Source: Pandoraea bronchicola (GTDB lineage: Bacteria; Pseudomonadota; Gammaproteobacteria; Burkholderiales; Burkholderiaceae). Taken from it: a DNA stretch of 64,000 nt. The translations under genes and the position numbers were made by a program. Shown piece after piece: positions 1 to 8,551 of this stretch; positions within the stretch are counted from its first letter, which is position 1, and each line of letters begins with the position of its first letter. Below the pieces are notes generated by a model. The model did no database searches. It was not told the origin of the DNA and saw only the letters and a list, made by a program, of their open reading frames with translations. The stretch is taken from positions 744,001-808,000 of the forward strand of contig NZ_CABPST010000001.1 in assembly GCF_902459805.1 (NCBI RefSeq), given 5' to 3'.

Positions 1-381
1 AAGACGTTCAAGCTCGTGGCGTTCGCCATCTCAGGCGCCGTCACGGCGCTCGCGGGCGCGCTGCATGCGCTGATGACGGGCATCGCACCGCTGTCCAACA
101 TCGAATACCACACGAGTGAAATGATCCTCGTGATGACGGTGATCGGCGGCACGGGCAATTTGTTCGCCTCGGTACTGGGTGCGGCGTTCTACGTGCTCGC
201 CGCCGACTGGCTCTCCACGCTATGGCCGCGCTGGCTGCTGTTGCTCGGCCTGCTGCTCATCGCCGTGAGTCTGTTCATGCATCGGGGTCTGTGGGGCGTG
301 GGGGAATCGCTGTGGTACCGCATCACCGGCAAACGCGGCGACGCCAGCGGCAAACTGGATACGCAGGGAGATGCGACATGA
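1..381 (+). CDS. livM: Branched-chain amino acid ABC transporter permease, LivM type (3' part)
   Basis: This is the C-terminal part of an inner-membrane permease; the frame is open from the first base, so the start lies outside the window. The visible residues carry hydrophobic segments and a short basic cytoplasmic tail, as expected of a LivM/LivH-type subunit. The family forms the channel for branched-chain amino acids, urea, short amides and related compounds, so substrate cannot be read from this fragment. The stop overlaps the next start (ATGA at 378-381), and two ABC ATPases follow directly, which fixes the assignment. The hydrolases downstream suggest an amide or amino acid derivative as substrate; that is inference. 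Confidence 0.85.
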   Translation, partial: KTFKLVAFAISGAVTALAGALHALMTGIAPLSNIEYHTSEMILVMTVIGGTGNLFASVLGAAFYVLAADWLSTLWPRWLLLLGLLLIAVSLFMHRGLWGVGESLWYRITGKRGDASGKLDTQGDAT

Positions 382-1154
382 GCGAAGCGCCTAACGTGCT
401 TATCGAAGCCAGCGGCGTCGTCAAACGCTACGGCAAGTTCACGGCGCTGCATGGGGTGGATTTGCGTGTGGCCCCGCGCACGGTGCATTCCGTCATCGGT
501 CCGAACGGTGCAGGCAAGACCACGTTGTTCCACATGCTCACCGGCACGGTGCCGGTGTCGGGCGGGCGCATCGTGTTCGACGGTCACGACGTCACGACCG
601 AAGCCGATTACCGGCGTGTGCAGCGCGGCATCGCCCGTTCGTTTCAGGTGACGGCGCTGTTCCAGAACCTGCCGGTGCGCGAGAACCTGCGGCTGGCCGC
701 GCTGGGCGTCACGCCACGCCATGCGCTCTCGTGCTGGCGCAAGGCGGATGGCCCGCGTGCCTGCGCCGCCGTCGTCGACGACGTGCTCACGCGGCTCGCC
801 CTCACGCGCCACGCCGACACCGCTGCGGGCGCGCTCTCGCACGGGCAGCAGCGGCGCCTGGAGGTCGGCATGGCACTGGCGGCGCGTCCCAAGGCGATCT
901 TTCTCGACGAGCCGACGTCCGGCATGGGCATCGACGACCTCGACGACATGAAGCAGCTCATCCGTGGCCTGCGCGACGATCACACCGTGGTGCTCATCGA
1001 GCACAACATGAACATCGTGATGGACATCTCCGACACGATCACCGTCATGCAGCAGGGCCGCGTGCTGGTCGAAGGCAAACCCGACGCGATCCGTGCCGAC
1101 GACCGCGTGCGCGCCGCCTATCTCGGCAACATGATTACCGGAGGCCGCGCATGA
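378..1154 (+). CDS. livG: ABC transporter ATP-binding protein, LivG type
   Basis: A 258-residue ATPase that should energise the adjacent permease at the cytoplasmic face. Walker A reads GPNGAGKT near residue 41, the signature is a degenerate LSHGQQRR, and Walker B is AIFLDEPT, followed by the H-loop in VVLIEHNM. The family-typical LivG ending (AAYLG) is present. The start at 378 is chosen because it overlaps the permease stop as ATGA and gives the usual family length of about 255 residues; the open frame extends further upstream only as an overlap with livM. Its stop is separated from livF by a couple of bases, so translation is probably coupled. Confidence 0.9.
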   Translation: MSEAPNVLIEASGVVKRYGKFTALHGVDLRVAPRTVHSVIGPNGAGKTTLFHMLTGTVPVSGGRIVFDGHDVTTEADYRRVQRGIARSFQVTALFQNLPVRENLRLAALGVTPRHALSCWRKADGPRACAAVVDDVLTRLALTRHADTAAGALSHGQQRRLEVGMALAARPKAIFLDEPTSGMGIDDLDDMKQLIRGLRDDHTVVLIEHNMNIVMDISDTITVMQQGRVLVEGKPDAIRADDRVRAAYLGNMITGGRA

Positions 1155-1852
1155 TTCTCGACGTCGCAGGCATTCACAGCTATTACGGCAAGAGCCACAT
1201 TCTGCAAGGCGTGACGCTAAACGTTGGCGACGGCGAACTCGTCACGCTGCTGGGCCGCAACGGCGCGGGCAAGTCGACCACGCTCAAAACCATTGCAGGC
1301 GTGGTGACGCCCAAAGCGGGCAGCATCTCGTTTCTGGGCAAGCCCGTCGCCGGACAACCCGCTCACCGCATCGCGGCGCGCGGCGTGTGTTTCGTGCCCG
1401 AGCATCGCGGCATCTTCAAGCTGCTCACCGTGGAAGAGAACCTCAAACTCGGTGCGCGACGCGATTCGCCGTGGCAGCTCGCCGACATCTACCGCATCTT
1501 TCCGCGTCTGCAGGAGCGCCGCAAGAATGGTGGCGCGCAGCTGTCCGGCGGCGAACAACAGATGCTGGCGATCGGACGCGCGCTGATGAATCATCCACGC
1601 CTGCTCATGCTCGACGAGCCGGTCGAAGGTCTTGCACCGGTGATCGTCGAAGAGATCGTGGCGCAGTTGAAGCTCATCAAGCAGGCGGGCGTGGCCATTC
1701 TGCTCGTGGAACAGAATCTGGAAGTCTGCACGCAGCTTGCCGACCGGCATTACATCGTCGAGCAAGGCGTGATCGTGTATGGCGCGGACAACGCCGCGTT
1801 TCTCGCCGACGAGGTCGTCAAGGACCGTTACCTCGGCGTGGGCGTGGCGTGA
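1151..1852 (+). CDS. livF: ABC transporter ATP-binding protein, LivF type
   Basis: The second ATPase of the transporter, 233 residues, the normal LivF length. It has Walker A GRNGAGKST, signature LSGGEQQM and Walker B LLMLDEPVEGLAP, the last being typical of LivF; the ending (DRYLGV) also fits. The start at 1151 overlaps the livG stop (ATGA). Together with livM and livG it makes a high-affinity uptake system whose binding protein and second permease must lie upstream of the window. About 115 bases separate it from the next gene. Confidence 0.9.
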   Translation: MILDVAGIHSYYGKSHILQGVTLNVGDGELVTLLGRNGAGKSTTLKTIAGVVTPKAGSISFLGKPVAGQPAHRIAARGVCFVPEHRGIFKLLTVEENLKLGARRDSPWQLADIYRIFPRLQERRKNGGAQLSGGEQQMLAIGRALMNHPRLLMLDEPVEGLAPVIVEEIVAQLKLIKQAGVAILLVEQNLEVCTQLADRHYIVEQGVIVYGADNAAFLADEVVKDRYLGVGVA

Positions 1853-1969
1853 GCCGCGCATCCCTCATTCCCCCGGCGCGCGTCGTCAAGCCGCTAGGCG
1901 AGCGCGCCGTTCGCCAATGTATGCGTCGTCCGTGACCCGCGCGGCGCACGCCCTGAAGGACTTGTGAAC

Positions 1970-3232
1970 ATGGAACGTCTCGATCAACCGGCTGCCGCAG
2001 TGCGCGTCGACGGCGCGCGCCTGTGGGACAGCCTCATGCAACTCGCGCAAATCGGCGCGACCGCGAAGGGCGGCGTCTGCCGCCTGGCGCTGACCGATCT
2101 CGACCGGCAGGGTCGCGATCTGTTCGTGACGTGGGCAAAGGAGATCGGCTGCACGGTGCGTATCGACGCCATCGGCAACATCTTCGCGCGCCGCGCGGGG
2201 CGTAACGATGCGCTGCCGCCCGTCATGACCGGCAGCCACATCGATACCCAGCCGACCGGTGGCAAATTCGACGGCAACTACGGTGTGCTCGCCGGACTGG
2301 AAGTGCTGCGCACCCTCAACGACAACGGCATCGTGACGCAGGCCCCGCTCGAAGTTGCCGTGTGGACCAACGAAGAGGGGTCGCGCTTCGTCCCCGTCAT
2401 GATGGGCTCCGGTGTGTACGCCGGTGCCTTCACGCTCGATCACGCGCTCGCGCAGAAAGATCGCGACGGGGTGAGCGTCGCCGACGCGTTGCGCGCCATC
2501 GGCTACGCCGGCGAGGAATCTGCGGTTGGTGAGACAGGCGCCGTCGGGGCCTACTTCGAAGCCCACATCGAACAAGGCCCGGTGCTCGAAGCCCATGGGA
2601 AAACCATCGGCGTGGTGCAGGGCGCGCTCGGGCAACGCTGGTACGACGTGACCGTCACCGGCATGGAGGCACATGCGGGCCCCACGCCGATGGAATTGCG
2701 CCGCGACGCCCTGCTCACCGCCGCGCAGTTGATTCAGGCGGTGAACCGCATCGCGTGCGAGCACGCACCTCACGCACGGGGCACGGTCGGCTGGGTCGAC
2801 AACTATCCGAACTCACGCAACGTCATTCCGGGTCGCGTGAAGCTCTCTGTCGATCTGCGCGCCGCCGACGACGCCACGCTCGACGCCCTGAACGCCAAGC
2901 TGCGCGCCGAGTGCACGGCGTTGAGCACGAAGGGTATCGACGTCGCCATCGAACAGGTCGTGTATTTCCCGCCGCAACCTTTTGCGCCGGAACTCGTCGA
3001 GGCGATTCGCGACGGCGCGAAAGCGCTCGGCCTGTCGTCGATGGATGCGATCAGCGGTGCAGGGCACGATGCGGTGTATCTCGCGCGTGTGGCCCCGACG
3101 GCAATGATCTTCGTGCCGTGCAAGGACGGTATCAGCCACAACGAAATCGAGGATGCCGATCCGGCACACCTCGAAGCCGGTTGTAACGTGCTGTTGCAGG
3201 CGATGCTGCAACGCGCTGGGGGTGCCGCATGA
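1970..3232 (+). CDS. Zn-dependent hydrolase, N-carbamoyl-L-amino acid hydrolase / allantoate amidohydrolase type (M20 family)
   Basis: A cytoplasmic enzyme of about 420 residues in the group that cleaves ureido or amide bonds (N-carbamoyl amino acids, allantoate, ureidoglycine, beta-ureidopropionate). Metal-site motifs of the dinuclear M20 fold are visible: TGSHIDTQPTGGKFDG, TNEEGSRF, HIEQGPVLE and, near the C-terminus, GAGHDAVY and ISHNEIE. The ATG at 1970 is chosen over an in-frame GTG at 1964 because AGGA at 1957-1960 is 9 bases upstream of the ATG but only 3 from the GTG. The stop overlaps the next gene (ATGA). Exact substrate cannot be assigned; the neighbouring ABC importer suggests it acts on imported material. 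Confidence 0.85.
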   Translation: MERLDQPAAAVRVDGARLWDSLMQLAQIGATAKGGVCRLALTDLDRQGRDLFVTWAKEIGCTVRIDAIGNIFARRAGRNDALPPVMTGSHIDTQPTGGKFDGNYGVLAGLEVLRTLNDNGIVTQAPLEVAVWTNEEGSRFVPVMMGSGVYAGAFTLDHALAQKDRDGVSVADALRAIGYAGEESAVGETGAVGAYFEAHIEQGPVLEAHGKTIGVVQGALGQRWYDVTVTGMEAHAGPTPMELRRDALLTAAQLIQAVNRIACEHAPHARGTVGWVDNYPNSRNVIPGRVKLSVDLRAADDATLDALNAKLRAECTALSTKGIDVAIEQVVYFPPQPFAPELVEAIRDGAKALGLSSMDAISGAGHDAVYLARVAPTAMIFVPCKDGISHNEIEDADPAHLEAGCNVLLQAMLQRAGGAA

Positions 3233-4731
3233 AAGTCATGATCGCGCGGGTGAATCACGAGACGAACACGTTCTCGCCGGTACCCACGCCGCTCGAAGCG
3301 TTCGGCAATCACGGGCCGACTTACGACGAAGCGGCCTATCGCGACAACAAGGGCATGCGCACGGCAATGGCAGCGTTCATCGATCTGGCCGAAGCTGCGG
3401 GCGCCGAGATGGTGACGCCCGTGTCCGCCGGGGCTAACCCGAGCGGTCCCGTAGCGGCGAGCGCCTATGACGCGCTTTGCCAGCGGATCGTGGCAGCGGC
3501 GAGCGGCGTCGATGCGATTCTGCTCGATCTTCACGGCGCGATGGTCGCCGAAAACAGCGACGACGGCGAAGGCGATCTGCTCGAGCGCGTGCGCGCGGCG
3601 GCGCCCGGCACACCGATTGCCGTGGCGCTCGACCTCCATGCGAACGTCACGCCGAAGATCGTGACGAATGCCGATATCGTCGTCGGCTTCAAGACGTATC
3701 CGCACGTCGATATGTACGAGACCGGCGAGCACGCTGGACGCCTTCTCTTCGACATGCTCGCGGGCAAGCGCCGCCCCACGGTGGTGTGGCGACAGCCGCC
3801 GCTGATGGTGCACTCGCTGCGCAGCACCAGTCACGGCGGCGCGATGAAGCGCGCGCTGGACGCCGCACGCCGCGCCGAAGCCGAGGAGGGCATTCCGGCC
3901 GTGTCGGTGTTCTCGGGTTTCTCGCTCGCGGACATTCCGGCGCCGTGCATCAGCGTCGTGGTAACGGCGGATGACGGCGAGGCGGGCGTGGCACGTGCGC
4001 AGGCCGTCGCGGATCGAATTGCCGCACAAGCGTGGGATGAACGCGACGGCTTCGTCTATCGCAGCGCACCGCTCGCCGAATCGATTGCCGAAGCGAAGCG
4101 CTTGGCCGAAGGTGCCGGCAAGCCGGTGCTGCTGCTCGATCACAGCGACAACTGCATGTCGGGCGGCACCTGCGACACGATGGACGTGCTGGAAGCTGCG
4201 CTCGCGGGCGGACTCACAGGCATCGGCGTCGGACCGCTGTGCGACCCGGAAGCGGTGGCAACGCTGATCGCCGCAGGCGAGGGCGCCGAGGTCACGCTCG
4301 CAATCGGCAACAAACGGCCGTTGTCGCAGTTGGGCATCACCAAAACGCCGCCGGTCCTCACCGGCATCGTGCGCAAGATCAGCGACGGCGAATATATCGT
4401 GACCGGGCCGACGTACACCGGCCAGCGCTGCCACATGGGGCGCACGGTGCTGTTCGACACCGGCGCGGCACGCATTGTGGTGACGGAGCGCACGCACGAG
4501 CCGTGGGATCACGGCGTATTCACATGCGTTGGTCTCGATCCGCGCAGCGAACGTTTCCTGCTGCTCAAGTCGCGCATGTATTGCCGCCCGGTGTTCGTGC
4601 CGATCTCGGCAGGGCTCGTCGAATGCGACAGCGACGGCGTGACGAGTTCGAATTACGGGCTGTTCCCGTTCTCGCGCGTGAACCGTCCGGTGTATCCGCT
4701 CGATCGCGACGCGACATTCGTGCGTTCATAA
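3229..4731 (+). CDS. M81 family metallopeptidase (MlrC-like)
   Basis: A 500-residue protein with the hallmarks of the MlrC family, first described for the enzyme of microcystin breakdown that acts on linear peptide products. It starts MKVMIARVNHETNTFSP, the family N-terminal signature, and contains LLDLHGAMV, LDLHANVTP and DHSDNCMSGGTCDT further on; the N-terminal half is the DUF1485 catalytic region and the C-terminal half is the MlrC C-domain. Most members outside microcystin degraders have no known substrate. It overlaps the upstream hydrolase by four bases, so the two enzymes probably work together, for example in opening and trimming a cyclic amide. A strong terminator follows the stop. 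Confidence 0.85.
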   Translation: MKVMIARVNHETNTFSPVPTPLEAFGNHGPTYDEAAYRDNKGMRTAMAAFIDLAEAAGAEMVTPVSAGANPSGPVAASAYDALCQRIVAAASGVDAILLDLHGAMVAENSDDGEGDLLERVRAAAPGTPIAVALDLHANVTPKIVTNADIVVGFKTYPHVDMYETGEHAGRLLFDMLAGKRRPTVVWRQPPLMVHSLRSTSHGGAMKRALDAARRAEAEEGIPAVSVFSGFSLADIPAPCISVVVTADDGEAGVARAQAVADRIAAQAWDERDGFVYRSAPLAESIAEAKRLAEGAGKPVLLLDHSDNCMSGGTCDTMDVLEAALAGGLTGIGVGPLCDPEAVATLIAAGEGAEVTLAIGNKRPLSQLGITKTPPVLTGIVRKISDGEYIVTGPTYTGQRCHMGRTVLFDTGAARIVVTERTHEPWDHGVFTCVGLDPRSERFLLLKSRMYCRPVFVPISAGLVECDSDGVTSSNYGLFPFSRVNRPVYPLDRDATFVRS

Positions 4732-4732
4732 C

Positions 4733-4768
4733 GAAAAAAGGCGGCGACGGAATCCGTCGCCGCCTTTT
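4733..4768. terminator. Rho-independent terminator, probably bidirectional
   Basis: A near-perfect stem (GGCGGCGACGGA pairing with TCCGTCGCCGCC, 4740-4751 with 4753-4764) has an A-run on its left and TTTT on its right. It lies between the convergent M81 peptidase gene and the MFS gene, so it can serve both. Confidence 0.85.
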
Positions 4769-4794
4769 CGGCATCACCCGACTTCAGCGAGCGC

Positions 4795-6105
4795 TTACTC
4801 GTCGAGGGCCTTGTTGCCGGTTTCTTCGAACATCGACACGGCGATGAGCGAGATGATCACGCAGACGATCATGTACCAGGCCGGCGCCATCTTGTTGCCG
4901 GTCACGCGAATCAGCCAACCCGCCACGAGCTGCGCCGTACCGCCGAACACCGACACCGCAATTGCATACGCGCTCGACATGTAGCCCGCACGCAGATGCT
5001 TCGGGAAGTTCTCCGGCATCAGGGCATAGGCCGGCGCCGAACCCATCGTGTAGCAGAGCATCAGCACGATCAGTGCGGCGAGCACGACCGGCAGCGACGG
5101 GAAGTGCGTCATGATCCAGAACGCCGGATACAGCAGCACGATGAGTCCCACGCGGCCGATGATCGTGAGCGGCTTGCGGCGGCCCATCTTGTCCGACAGC
5201 GCACCATAGATCGGGCACATCACCAGCGAGATCGTGCTGGCGGCAACGCCTGCGAGCATCGACATCTTCGGCGGCAGCCCGAGGTACTGAATGCAGTACG
5301 TCGGCATGTAGTACATCATCACGTACGTCGACACCGACATCCCCATGATCGAGAAGATCGTGAGGAACCAGTTGCGCACGTACACGCCATGCTTGGGATC
5401 GTCGCGACCGGCAACGGTCTTCGGCTTCGGCGGCTCTTCCTGAATGTGACGGCGCAGGTAGATACCGACCGGTGCAATCAACGTGCCCAGCAGGAACGGG
5501 ATACGCCAGCCCCAGCTATGCATGGTGTCGTCCGAGAGCAGGAAGCCGAGGCTTGCCGCCAGACCCGAGCCGAGCAGGGCAGCCGCGCCCTGGCTCGCCA
5601 ACTGCCAGCTCGCACGGAAGCCGCGGCTCTTCGCGCCCCCCATTTCCAGCAGCGTGGCCGTAGCCGCGCCGAACTCGCCGCCTTGCGCGAAGCCTTGCAG
5701 CAAGCGCGCCGCAACGATCAGCAGCGGTGCCGCCAGACCGATCTGCGCATAGGTCGGTGCGAGACCGATGGCCACCGAGCCAAGTGCCATCAGGCCGATG
5801 GTGAGCGTGAGCGCCGGCTTGCGGCCGGCACGGTCCGCGTAGCGGCCGATCACGATGCCGCCGAGCGGGCGCATCACGAAACCCACCGCGAACACGGCGA
5901 ACGCGAGCAGCGACGACGTGATGGGGTCATCCGCCGGGAAGAACTGTTTGCCGATGGTCAGCGCGAAATAGCTGTAGACCGTGAAGTCGAAGAATTCCAG
6001 CAGATTGCCGATGACCGCAGCGAAAACGATCTTGCGCTGTTGCGAGGGGCTCATTTGCGACGGCTGTACGCCGTCAGCCGGGAACGATTGCGTTGCGATG
6101 CTCAT
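4795..6105 (-). CDS. MFS transporter, metabolite:H+ symporter (MHS) family
   Basis: A 436-residue inner-membrane carrier with about 12 predicted helices. The N-terminal NLLEFFDFTVYSYFA segment, the loop motif GRYADRAGRKPA and the RLLQGFAQGGEFGAA helix are typical of the MHS group, whose members import citrate, 2-oxoglutarate, shikimate, proline and similar organic acids with protons. Substrate is not readable. Its start overlaps the stop of the upstream M20 amidohydrolase gene (TCAT at 6102-6105 read on the plus strand), so the two form an operon and the carrier probably imports the enzyme's substrate. Confidence 0.88.
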   Translation of the reverse strand: MSIATQSFPADGVQPSQMSPSQQRKIVFAAVIGNLLEFFDFTVYSYFALTIGKQFFPADDPITSSLLAFAVFAVGFVMRPLGGIVIGRYADRAGRKPALTLTIGLMALGSVAIGLAPTYAQIGLAAPLLIVAARLLQGFAQGGEFGAATATLLEMGGAKSRGFRASWQLASQGAAALLGSGLAASLGFLLSDDTMHSWGWRIPFLLGTLIAPVGIYLRRHIQEEPPKPKTVAGRDDPKHGVYVRNWFLTIFSIMGMSVSTYVMMYYMPTYCIQYLGLPPKMSMLAGVAASTISLVMCPIYGALSDKMGRRKPLTIIGRVGLIVLLYPAFWIMTHFPSLPVVLAALIVLMLCYTMGSAPAYALMPENFPKHLRAGYMSSAYAIAVSVFGGTAQLVAGWLIRVTGNKMAPAWYMIVCVIISLIAVSMFEETGNKALDE

Positions 6106-7292
6106 GCACGATCCTTGCTAAGAAAGCGTTCGACCAGACGCGTCCAGAACGCGGCACCGATGGTCAGATTGTCGTCGTTGAAGTCGTACTTGGCGTTGTG
6201 CAGCATCGGCTTGCCTTCGCCGTTACCCAGGCGAATGAAGCAGCCCGGCACCTTCTGCAGGTAGTAGGCGAAGTCCTCGCTGCCCGCAATCGGCGGGAAC
6301 GGCGAGATGATGTGCTCGGCACCGACCAGCTCTTCGGCCACGCTGCGTGCGAATTCCGTTTCCGCCTCGCTGTTCACGAGCACCGGATAGCCACGGATGT
6401 ACTCGATGTCGGCGCTCGCGCCGTAGCCTTCCGTATGCGACTTCACCAGCGCACGGATACGCGCTTCGAGTGTGGCGCGCACCTTCGGGGAGAACGAGCG
6501 CACGCTCATTTCCATCGTGGCGTCTTCGGGAATCACGTTCGGTGCGAAACCGGCGTGGAAGGTGCCGACAGTCACCACGGCGGCTTCGGTCGGGTCAATG
6601 TTGCGCGCCACCACGGATTGCAGCGCCATCACGAGGCTGCTGCCGATCACCACCGGATCGATGGCCAGATGCGGCCGTGCCGCATGGCCGCCACGGCCGT
6701 GAATACGAATCTTGACGGTGTCGCACGCGGCCATCAGCGGACCGGCACGGAAACCGAACGTCCCCGTCGCCACGCCCGGATGATTGTGCAGGCCGAAGAT
6801 CGCCTCGCACGGGAAGCGCTCGAACAGGCCGTCTGCAATCATCTGCTCGGCACCGCTGTTCGAACCGGCTTCTTCCGCAGGCTGGAAAATCAGATGGACG
6901 GTGCCGTCGAAATTGCGCGTCTTCGCAAGATGCTGGGCGGCGCCGAGCAGCACGGTCGTGTGGCCATCGTGGCCGCAAGCGTGCATCTTGCCGTCGTGCA
7001 CGCTGGCGTAGGCCAGACCGGTCTGCTCATGAATCGGCAGCGCGTCCATGTCGGCGCGCACGCCCACGATGCGAGCACTGGTGCCCACGGTGAGCGAGGC
7101 CACAACGCCGTGACCGCCAACGTTACGCGTGACCTGATAGCCCCAGCTCTCGAGCTTCTGCGCCACGTAACGCGACGTGTCGACCTCCTCATAGGACAGC
7201 TCGGGGTGTTGGTGGATATGGTGACGAATGTCGGCCAATTGCTCGCGCGCATCGGCCAAATCGCCGACTTCGCAATAGCGAATCTCGCTCAT
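6102..7292 (-). CDS. M20 family amidohydrolase (hippurate hydrolase / aminoacylase-like)
   Basis: A 396-residue cytoplasmic metal-dependent amidase. The family motifs are all present: DMDALPI, MHACGHDGHT, QPAEEAGSNSG, GLHNHPG, GGHAARPH and GSEDFAYYL with a final LHNAKYDFND stretch. These belong to the hippurate hydrolase and IAA-amino-acid hydrolase group, which removes acyl groups from amino acids. The start at 7292 is preferred to a longer frame because AGGAG sits a few bases upstream of it. It is co-transcribed with the MHS carrier and faces the LysR gene at 7557, its likely regulator. A four-base inverted repeat GTTG/CAAC (7373-7376, 7386-7389) in the gap could be part of a LysR box. Confidence 0.87.
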   Translation of the reverse strand: MSEIRYCEVGDLADAREQLADIRHHIHQHPELSYEEVDTSRYVAQKLESWGYQVTRNVGGHGVVASLTVGTSARIVGVRADMDALPIHEQTGLAYASVHDGKMHACGHDGHTTVLLGAAQHLAKTRNFDGTVHLIFQPAEEAGSNSGAEQMIADGLFERFPCEAIFGLHNHPGVATGTFGFRAGPLMAACDTVKIRIHGRGGHAARPHLAIDPVVIGSSLVMALQSVVARNIDPTEAAVVTVGTFHAGFAPNVIPEDATMEMSVRSFSPKVRATLEARIRALVKSHTEGYGASADIEYIRGYPVLVNSEAETEFARSVAEELVGAEHIISPFPPIAGSEDFAYYLQKVPGCFIRLGNGEGKPMLHNAKYDFNDDNLTIGAAFWTRLVERFLSKDRA

Positions 7293-7556
7293 CGGGGGCT
7301 CCTCTTTTTTTGAATAACGCGGAGTATTGCACCGACGAAATTCCCCACCCATGACGCAAACCACGTCAAAATGTTGCTCTCAAGTCAACAATAGAACGTG
7401 CGTCCACGCCCGGAAGATGTCGGCATCCGTGACTAAAACCCGCGTTGATTCAATGACTTGACGAGATCTCCCGGTCATTCGATGCCCCGGTGGCGGCCAC
7501 TGAGCCAATGCCAGGCCCAACCGACGTATTCGCGCGAAAGTAACGGTGAAGCAAAC

Positions 7557-8477
7557 ATGACAAACGAGTCGTGGATGGACGACATTGGCGAGCGTCCGCT
7601 CAAATACCTCGCCGAGATTGCCGCGACGGGCGGCGTGCGCATGGCCGCAGAAGCGCTGGGCGTGAATCCGTCCGTGGTCAGCCGGCAGATCGCGGCACTC
7701 GAGCGGCGTCTGCGTTTTCCGCTGATCGAGCGGCGCGGGCGCAACGTGAGCGTTACCGAAATCGGGCAGGTGCTCATCGACTATTACCGCGACGGCCAAC
7801 GGCGTCAGCGCGATCTGTCGGCGCGGCTGGAAGAGTACCGGCATCTGAAGCGAGGCAGGGTCGCCATCGGTGTCGGGGAGGGCTTCATCGGCCGCCTGAT
7901 TGCGCAGGCGTTGCAGCGCTTCTCGATGAGCTACCCGGACATCCTCGTCGAAATCCGCTCCGGCCCAACGCCCGCGGTGCTCTCGCTCGTACGCGACGAT
8001 GTGGTGGATATCGGTCTGTGCGCACGCTCCGCCGACGATCCCGCCATGCGCATTCATCCCTTTGCAGCGAAAGCGCTATGCGCCGTGGTCGCGCCCACGC
8101 ATCGCTTCGCGAAAATGGCGAGCGTGCCCCCCTCGGAGCTGGCGCACGAGCGGCTCATCTTCATGACCGAAGCGCACGGCGTGCAGCACTTCGTCCACTC
8201 GGTGCTCGATACCGCACGTCTGAACGTGACCCCCGCCTACCGTGTCGATCTGTTCAACACCGCGCAGACGCTCGCGGCGGCAGGCCTTGGCGTGGCCTTC
8301 ATGTCGGCGATCACTGCACGGCGCGGCATCGAACTCGGCGAACTGGTGGCCATCCCCATCGACCATCCGATTGCGACCGGCTTTTCCAGCCAGATGATGA
8401 CGCGCGTGGGACGCCGACTGTCGCCCGCGGCCGACCATCTCTGGAAACAACTCGCCCAAAGCCTCGCCCACCGCTGA
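7557..8477 (+). CDS. LysR-family transcriptional regulator
   Basis: About 306 residues with an N-terminal winged helix-turn-helix (MAAEALGVNPSVVSRQIAAL region, about residues 20-40) and a C-terminal effector-binding domain. The ATG at 7557 gives the normal family length; an in-frame ATG 15 bases further on is possible, and the longer frame starting 99 bases upstream is not needed. It is divergent from the M20 amidohydrolase/MHS pair with 264 bases between them, the usual arrangement for a LysR protein and its target, so it probably controls that pair. The effector is unknown. Confidence 0.85.
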   Translation: MTNESWMDDIGERPLKYLAEIAATGGVRMAAEALGVNPSVVSRQIAALERRLRFPLIERRGRNVSVTEIGQVLIDYYRDGQRRQRDLSARLEEYRHLKRGRVAIGVGEGFIGRLIAQALQRFSMSYPDILVEIRSGPTPAVLSLVRDDVVDIGLCARSADDPAMRIHPFAAKALCAVVAPTHRFAKMASVPPSELAHERLIFMTEAHGVQHFVHSVLDTARLNVTPAYRVDLFNTAQTLAAAGLGVAFMSAITARRGIELGELVAIPIDHPIATGFSSQMMTRVGRRLSPAADHLWKQLAQSLAHR

Positions 8478-8551
8478 TTTGCCCGCGCGGCAAAGCTCAT
8501 CACCGCAGATGGCGTATTATCGGCCGGGTGTTGGATATTCCTGCCTGTTAG

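Noticed and set aside
7373-7389. GTTG-N9-CAAC as a firm LysR box
   Set aside because: Four-base arms are too short to separate from chance; mentioned only as a possibility in the gene entry.
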